NCBI GenBank assembly: GCA_018697195.1
Contig: CM031878.1
Coordinates: 35,228,366 to 35,292,365, forward strand
Direction: 5' to 3'
DNA: 64,000 nt
DNA from: Certhia americana
Lineage: Eukaryota; Chordata; Aves; Passeriformes; Certhiidae
The position numbers and the translations under genes were made by a program. This document shows, piece by piece, positions 58,240 to 64,000 of this stretch; position 1 is the first letter of the stretch, and every line of letters begins with the position of its first letter. The notes beneath the pieces are model-generated. The model saw only the letters and a list, made by a program, of their open reading frames with translations. It had not been told where the DNA came from and searched no databases.

Positions 58240-59925
58240 ACAAAGAAAAAAGTCACATCCACCATTAAAAGAATGTCAAGGTTGAGAAAATATCTAAAAT
58301 TCCCTTTATTTGATGCAAAATCTGCAAGACAGTGCCCCTTCATTGATTTAATGCTGCATGCGAGAAGAAATACTGACATTAATATTGACACTATCTAGAT
58401 GACTCTAGTGCAATATTGTAAAAAAAAAATAAAATTCGAAATACTAACATTTTCTTCCTTTTCCAAACATACTTTAAGTTAAGTCTTCCTCCTGTTCTTT
58501 TTTTCCTCCCTTCAACTAACTTTGATCTTTAGCTATTAGTTGAAAGTCAGTCTGCTGGTTTGCTTGTTAAAAATCCCCAAATTTCTGACTAGAGCATCCT
58601 TCCTGTCTCTTGGTTATGCTCCTCATAAACGTACAGTGATGATAGTGTGTAAAATTGTCCATTATGTAAGCACTTCGCATTTCCCTACTCTGTCTCCCTC
58701 TTAACTTCCATAAAGCCATAGAGTTTTCCAGACACGTATGTATGTGCTAAGTGATTCCTGCTGAAATGTGGCCTTATAATTTGCAGAATTTTTTACATAT
58801 TTCAAAATTTTTATTTGGTGAAACTTTACCCAGGGTTATATATGCCATTAGACATATCAGTACAAAATTCAGATACATAAAATATTTTTCATTGCAATTT
58901 AATTCCTGTGATTTCAAAGATAATATGCAGTAATGTCTTTAATTTCTTCTTTTACACTTATTTATCCATCTCTTAACTACTTGCACATATTCTTTTGTTC
59001 CTCACACTTGGAACCTTCTCCATCAGACTCCCTAAATCCCCAATTACTTTAAAAAATCCATTGCCTAGCAAAAATACTGACCAACCATAATCTCAAAACT
59101 TAATATAGGATACTACAGTCCTGTAAAGCTATAACGAATGTCTAATTTTTTCTGTTTAATATATTCTTAAGTGAAGAGTAAGGGAAAAAATTCTTCAGGA
59201 AAAGGAATGGCATGTTTCAGAACTATACTCACTATTCTAAAAAGGAGCAAGATGCTGCTTAATACCTGCCTCCTTCCACTTGTTCTTCTTTCTATTTTCC
59301 TTATCTGCATATTAAAATTAAGTCAAAAAGCTGTGGCATATTGAAAATAATTTAAAATTTACTGCTTCAGATTGTTGTAATTTTTTCCTGTTTTTTTCTT
59401 TTTATTATTTCTCATCATTCAAGATAAACTAAAATATTTAATGTAAGAATATCACATTTTTTAAAAAGTAATTAATTATATTTATACACCCTGTTTATTT
59501 ATCAGAATATGAGATACTTTCCTAAATGGGCTTGATAACTACTTGCATTGACAAAACTTTAAAAGTTTTAGGAAATTTTTTTTGAATGACCCCTTCTAAG
59601 CGTAATTTGCGTATTAAAATATCTTCTTGTTGCACCGTGTGAAAATGGAAATTTGGTCAAAACATACATATTTCAAAGGCAAACCTGATGTGACACCATA
59701 GACAACTCTTTTTTTCTTCCTAAAGTGGAAGAGTACATGAGAATTGACATGGTATTGCATATCAAAGCTGTGAGTTTTTGTAGCAGTGCGGGTGCAGATG
59801 GTTATTTGCCACTCCCTTCCCAAAAGTGTCTCCCAGGTAGAAGGTGTTTGGGTAGGCACACACCACAACTTCTCAATTGCACACAGGCTCACACACCAGG
59901 AGAGCTTGAGAGCAAGTGTCAGAGT
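58240..59925. other. AT-rich DNA right of the provirus, no recognised feature
   Basis: Nothing recognisable seen. Confidence 0.5.
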
Positions 59926-60660
59926 CTGGAATTATGAGAGGTATCTCTTTGCATGTTTAAGAAATTTTAGAATCTCTGACAAACAGTGTTTTTAACCTTT
60001 GTTCATGGAAAAAGGGCTTTTAGGCTCTGGAATGAAGCAGAGTTTTCAACAGTGTGTATTAGATAGTAGAATAGTGTGTAGTTTTATCACAGGGTGAGAA
60101 TTTCAGATATGTAGGGTTTTTAGGATGGCAGACAGGTGATGACAAGATGGAGGAAGCACATGGCTTTTGGGTTTCTTCCCTCTTCTTCCTTGCCTCCATG
60201 TTCTGCTGTGAGGTGGCACATTATAGTTGGCTTAGAATAGAGTCTAACCTTCTAACACAGATAATAGTTATTGGAGTAGAATTATAAATACTGATTATGT
60301 GGATTGTAATATAAATATCCACACCACTCTGAGGGTGAGAGTATTAAGCATTGCGCATTTTGTAGTTAGCATTAGGCTTTTAGTATTATGTAGTTGGGCA
60401 TTTGTGCATTTTGTATTGAGCATTAGGTAGTTAGTTTTGGGGCTTTGGAGTTTTGTGCTTTGAACTGACCAGCAAGGAAGAGCTCTGCTGGTCAGGAACA
60501 GAATGTAATGATAAGAAATAATAAATAATGAAGAAGACAATAAGAAGAAAAGCGGACCTGCTCTTTCAAACTCTCTGGCTGGGAGAAAAAACTCAATTTA
60601 CATTCTCAGACAGAAGAAAAACAGCCAACCGGCAGAGAGAAACAAAAAAAAATAATTTTA
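59926..60660 (+). mobile_element. Probable solo LTR, plus strand
   Basis: It starts near TGTCAGAGTCTGG. It contains ACAAGATGGAGGAAGCACAT followed by CTTCCCTCTTCTTCCTTGCC, a block I associate with an avian LTR family. Toward its end is a poly(A)-signal cluster AATAATAAATAATGAAG (about 60,518-60,534), followed by CTCTTTCAAACTCTCTGGCT. The T/G-rich section with repeated GCATTTTGTA/TTAGCATTAG words (60,335-60,440) is internally repetitive. The ends are approximate and no duplication was found. Confidence 0.5.
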
Positions 60661-60689
60661 TATAATTCCGAGAAGCAAAGAGAGGCGAG

Positions 60690-61085
60690 AGGGTCATTTG
60701 TTTGGGGTTCCAGTGATGCTTACTCCTGCACTGAAGGAGTCTAGGGACAAAACACCAAGAACAAAGGAGGGTCTAGGTTCAAGTATAGTGCAAAAAGGCA
60801 GTGGAGTAGAGCATCACTCTACTAGTCCAATGGGCTGAGCGCACAGGGGCGGTACAAAGGCAGGGCCAAAGGTAACAACCAATAGGGAATGCCAGCATGG
60901 AATTGCAGGGGTACAGGGGCCAATGGGGAAACAGGGAGTGGAGAATACTCTAGAACATGAACAAATAAGGGTGAAAGGAGCAGGGAAAGCCAACGGCCCA
61001 ATGGGGAGAACAGAACTGGGGTAAATTAACATAAACCTGCAGGATGCCATGGGGGAACCTTTTGTCTCACCCTAACCTAGGGAAT
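60690..61085 (-). mobile_element. ERV-derived block, probably an LTR part
   Basis: It contains GGGGTTCCAGTGATGC, then several CCAATGGG/CCAATAGGG words spaced through G-rich text. This resembles the U3 of the nested LTR at 52,978-53,673 read in the same direction. No TATA or poly(A) signal was placed with confidence, so the orientation is inferred from that resemblance. Confidence 0.4.
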
Positions 61086-64000
61086 GCCCAGAGTCTACAG
61101 TCTACCTTTCCAGGGCAAGGCCATTGACCCTTCTCTGGTAGGCTCCCAGGCCTCCCCAAGTTTTGTTACTTTCCAATAAGCCATTGCATTTAGAGATTCC
61201 TATGTGTCTTATTATACGTGAAGCAGAATGGTATATGTAATTTATATGTAAATTAATTAATAGATTTGAGACAAGATCTTTGCATGTTGCCTATAAGCCT
61301 TTTGTCAAAATCAGTAGTGCAGAAACAGTCTCAAATAGAGTGGTGGAAGGGTTGGTTCCCTGAATAAAAACATAGGTTTAATTAAGTTGCTAATTCTATA
61401 GGAGCACATTTTAGATCCAGCAATACAATGTAGGTACAGCTCTTTTAACATGTTCGAAACTCATTTTGCCAGACCGTTCCTATAGTCTGTTGAAATTCAC
61501 ACTTCATTGCAAATGGATTTGTTTTCAGGTAGGATCTTCCTATGCAGCTTTTCCACCATTTTCTGAGGAAAAAGGACAATTTTCTTGGGGTATAAGTCAA
61601 CTGTGGATTTATTCACTAGCAACTTTCTATATTATGTAAGCACACATGTGAATATATTTCTTTGAAAGAGTTAATGGACAAATTTATTCCCAGTGTCACG
61701 AGTGACATTTAATGAGTGAAATTTCTTTGTTTTCTATTTTAAAGATATGTAGAGCTCACTGAAAGCAGAATAAAAAACAATGTATATGGAAACCTGTGTT
61801 TATTAAAGAAAAACATATAAAAGTCAAGACAGATATTACAATTAAAGACAATTCTTCATAAAACTTCTATTTGAAAAGGGCCAGACACCAGAGACTTTTT
61901 TAAAAATTTCTTTACTATATTATAAATAATGTCTGATGGAGGGTAGAAAAGTATATTCTTACTAATTTAGTCTGTGATGTAGAAAATTGTCTAATCACTG
62001 AGCTCTATCAGAGCCTGATAAGTCACTTTCCCTGATGAGCCGACTGAGAACAATCTATCACAAAAAGTATTAGTCTGATAGACATTTCTAAAAATGCTTT
62101 TTGTAATATGATATAGAAAATGACATGTTAGGATATGGACAAAAGAAATCAAGTGCAAGCCTGTTAAGCCCTTAGGATAATTAAGGATATTTCATAAAGG
62201 GTGATCTGTAAAGCATGCCTGAAACTCCAGCTCCCATGCTATCATTGTTTTTTTCAGTGATCCTATGTTTTTACTGCATGTAGCATGTTTCCTGTGGTTA
62301 TAAATGGGCCTAGTGCTTGCAAGATGCCTCTTAGGACATGTATTGTATGGTCTTTAAGGTGTGTGATGAGCAGAATGATCTAATGTTGCATGCATAGCCT
62401 TAGTGAGAGAAGTTTAGGGTCTTAGCCAAACAGAGGTTCTGGCTGGTTTTAATTCCTGAGAACTCATGTTATCCTCTGAGCCTAGAAAAATCTTTCCCTG
62501 TGAAATGGCATTTTGAAGTGTTTTGGTACTTTACGCTCTTTGAAACGTTTACAAATGTTTCTTCTACTAGCTTTAACTCTCTCTGTGCACTTTCAAAATG
62601 CCAACGCCTCTGCTTCTGTCAACTCCAGTAGAACATTGAAGTAAGAACTAGCAAAATCTCTACATTACCTTACTCTTTCAGCAAGAGAGCATTAACCCAT
62701 GAAACAAAAGAAATTATGTTGTGAATTTCTTCATTCTGTTGTCTTAGGATTACTCAGACTCACTTTTGCTGATACAGATCATAAAGTAAAATTCATGACA
62801 CACTGATAAACACCATAATTGGATGCTATGCTTTTTATCAAGGTATAATTTTGCATTAATATATTATACTTATTCAGGGATTTAATAATTTAGAACTACT
62901 GAAAAAAAAAAGAAGTAGAAAAATGCTTTTTTTTTTTGCATCTGATCAGATGGAACAAGAGAGTGAAGTTAGTGTGGACTCAACTTTCCATATGGAGTGC
63001 ATTTCCTAGTTTTGTTTGAAACTCCACATTCACACATACAGAGCTTCTCTTTCATTTCATTTTGGATACACCAGCCACTTCACTATTCATCATTTTTTCT
63101 ACATGAAACATTGCTAAAATAAAAGAATGTAACCCTTCTGATGACCAAACAAAATCCTGCATTAACCTCCAACATTGCACAAAGATGGCATAGTCTAGAC
63201 TGAAAATTTAACAGCATTTCTATAAAACTATTCCTAATAGGTGGTCATCCATACAAATATAAGCATGATACAGAGAGGTGTCAATTTGACATTGCATTAA
63301 AGAGCAATATATTTAACATATTTTTGTCATAAAGTTTCAGTGGGTCACTAGATATGTACCAGTTATTCATTACCAAGAAGACTAACTAAAGAACTCGAGT
63401 AAATTAAGTCAGAGTTTATTAACTTTAATGGTGAGTAAAACCATACAAACTTTTAGCACTGAAAACAGTGAAATTTTCAATAGGACTATTTCTTTCTTAA
63501 TAGCCTGAATATTAAATTTAAAATTATCTGAACAATTAAATCCAATGATTTTTCTATTACAGTTTTCGAGAATGGCATTTAGGTGTATTTTTCCTGTAAT
63601 TTTAGTGTAAATAAAGGTAAGCAAAAAATCTAACAAAAGTGAAGAAGAGAAAAAAAAAAGGAATTTCATATTTAAATTACAAAAACAAAGAAATACCACA
63701 TTACTACTTCAGTGTTCAGCGCCTATATTACTAAAGCACTGTGTAAAATTACAGATTAGGAATGATGAATTCAAAACATGTGTTGTTGGGAATGTGGGAA
63801 TCAAGTTTGAGTTACCTGGCATGGATCTTGAACCTACTCCAGAAATTGGAAATGCATTTTATGAAAGTTTTTCACATCATCATATATTTCACTTTTTCCT
63901 GAAATAGTAAAGCTACCCCAAGTTAACAGTACTTTTTCCAATTTCTGTTCACCTTTCTCTGATACAATGGTGACAGTCCATCGTCCTTAAGGAGAGTCCA
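61086..64000. other. AT-rich DNA to the window end, no recognised feature
   Basis: No gene, RNA or assignable repeat seen. The minus frame 63,409-63,699 (96 codons) is Phe/Leu/Lys-rich as expected from AT-rich DNA and has no domain. Confidence 0.5.

Noticed and set aside
1..64000. CRISPR array, operon or bacterial-type system
   Set aside because: The window is vertebrate nuclear DNA. No spaced direct repeats or bacterial gene organisation were seen.

Overview
The window is AT-rich, repeat-littered nuclear DNA from a bird, most likely a passerine. The evidence is several CR1 LINE copies, avian-type LTRs, a tRNA-Ile-headed SINE with a CR1-like tail (a design I know from passerines), and an endogenous retrovirus resembling the zebra-finch family TgERV-F. 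I found no convincing host protein-coding exon, rRNA, functional tRNA or CRISPR array. The stretch reads as intergenic or long-intron sequence.

Layout. 1-640 is a degenerate CCTGAACTTC-type tandem repeat. 2.9-3.3 kb holds an old CR1/L3-like reverse-transcriptase relic. 4.7-5.4 kb is a minus-strand CR1. Two related LTRs lie in opposite orientation at 6.0-7.0 kb and 8.6-9.7 kb, and the second is split by the SINE. 12.0-12.3 kb may be another LTR piece. 12.3-21.3 kb is plain AT-rich DNA with two perfect short palindromes. Further CR1 pieces lie at 21.3-22.7, 24.7-25.4, 28.2-28.4, 41.3-42.5 (running into a 400-base N gap), 44.3 and 45.5 kb. LTR-like pieces lie at about 24.0, 46.2-47.0, 59.9-60.7 and 60.7-61.1 kb. 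A GC-rich block of unknown nature lies at about 30.1-30.3 kb.

The main object is a nearly complete minus-strand provirus, 49,701-58,233. It has two 274-bp LTRs flanked by a perfect 6-bp target-site duplication (ACAACC), a polypurine tract and a primer-binding site best explained by tRNA-Phe. It carries gag (PPPY, major homology region, one zinc knuckle), pro, pol (RT, RNase H, integrase) and env. Gag, pro and pol lie in three successive -1 frames. Each junction carries a canonical slippery heptamer in the correct phase: G GGA AAC at gag-pro and A AAT TTA at pro-pol. This is a betaretrovirus-like plan on an alpharetrovirus-like gag-pol. Env is instead of gammaretroviral type, with a CWLC motif, an RQKR cleavage site, an immunosuppressive-type region and CX6CC. 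The element is therefore a recombinant.

The provirus is dead. It has stops and frameshifts in every gene, Asp-to-Asn changes in the catalytic motifs of both protease and RT, and a second retrovirus's 696-bp solo LTR inserted in RNase H with its own 6-bp duplication (GAACAT on the plus strand). The insertions date in order: provirus first, nested element later, then loss of the nested body by LTR-LTR recombination.
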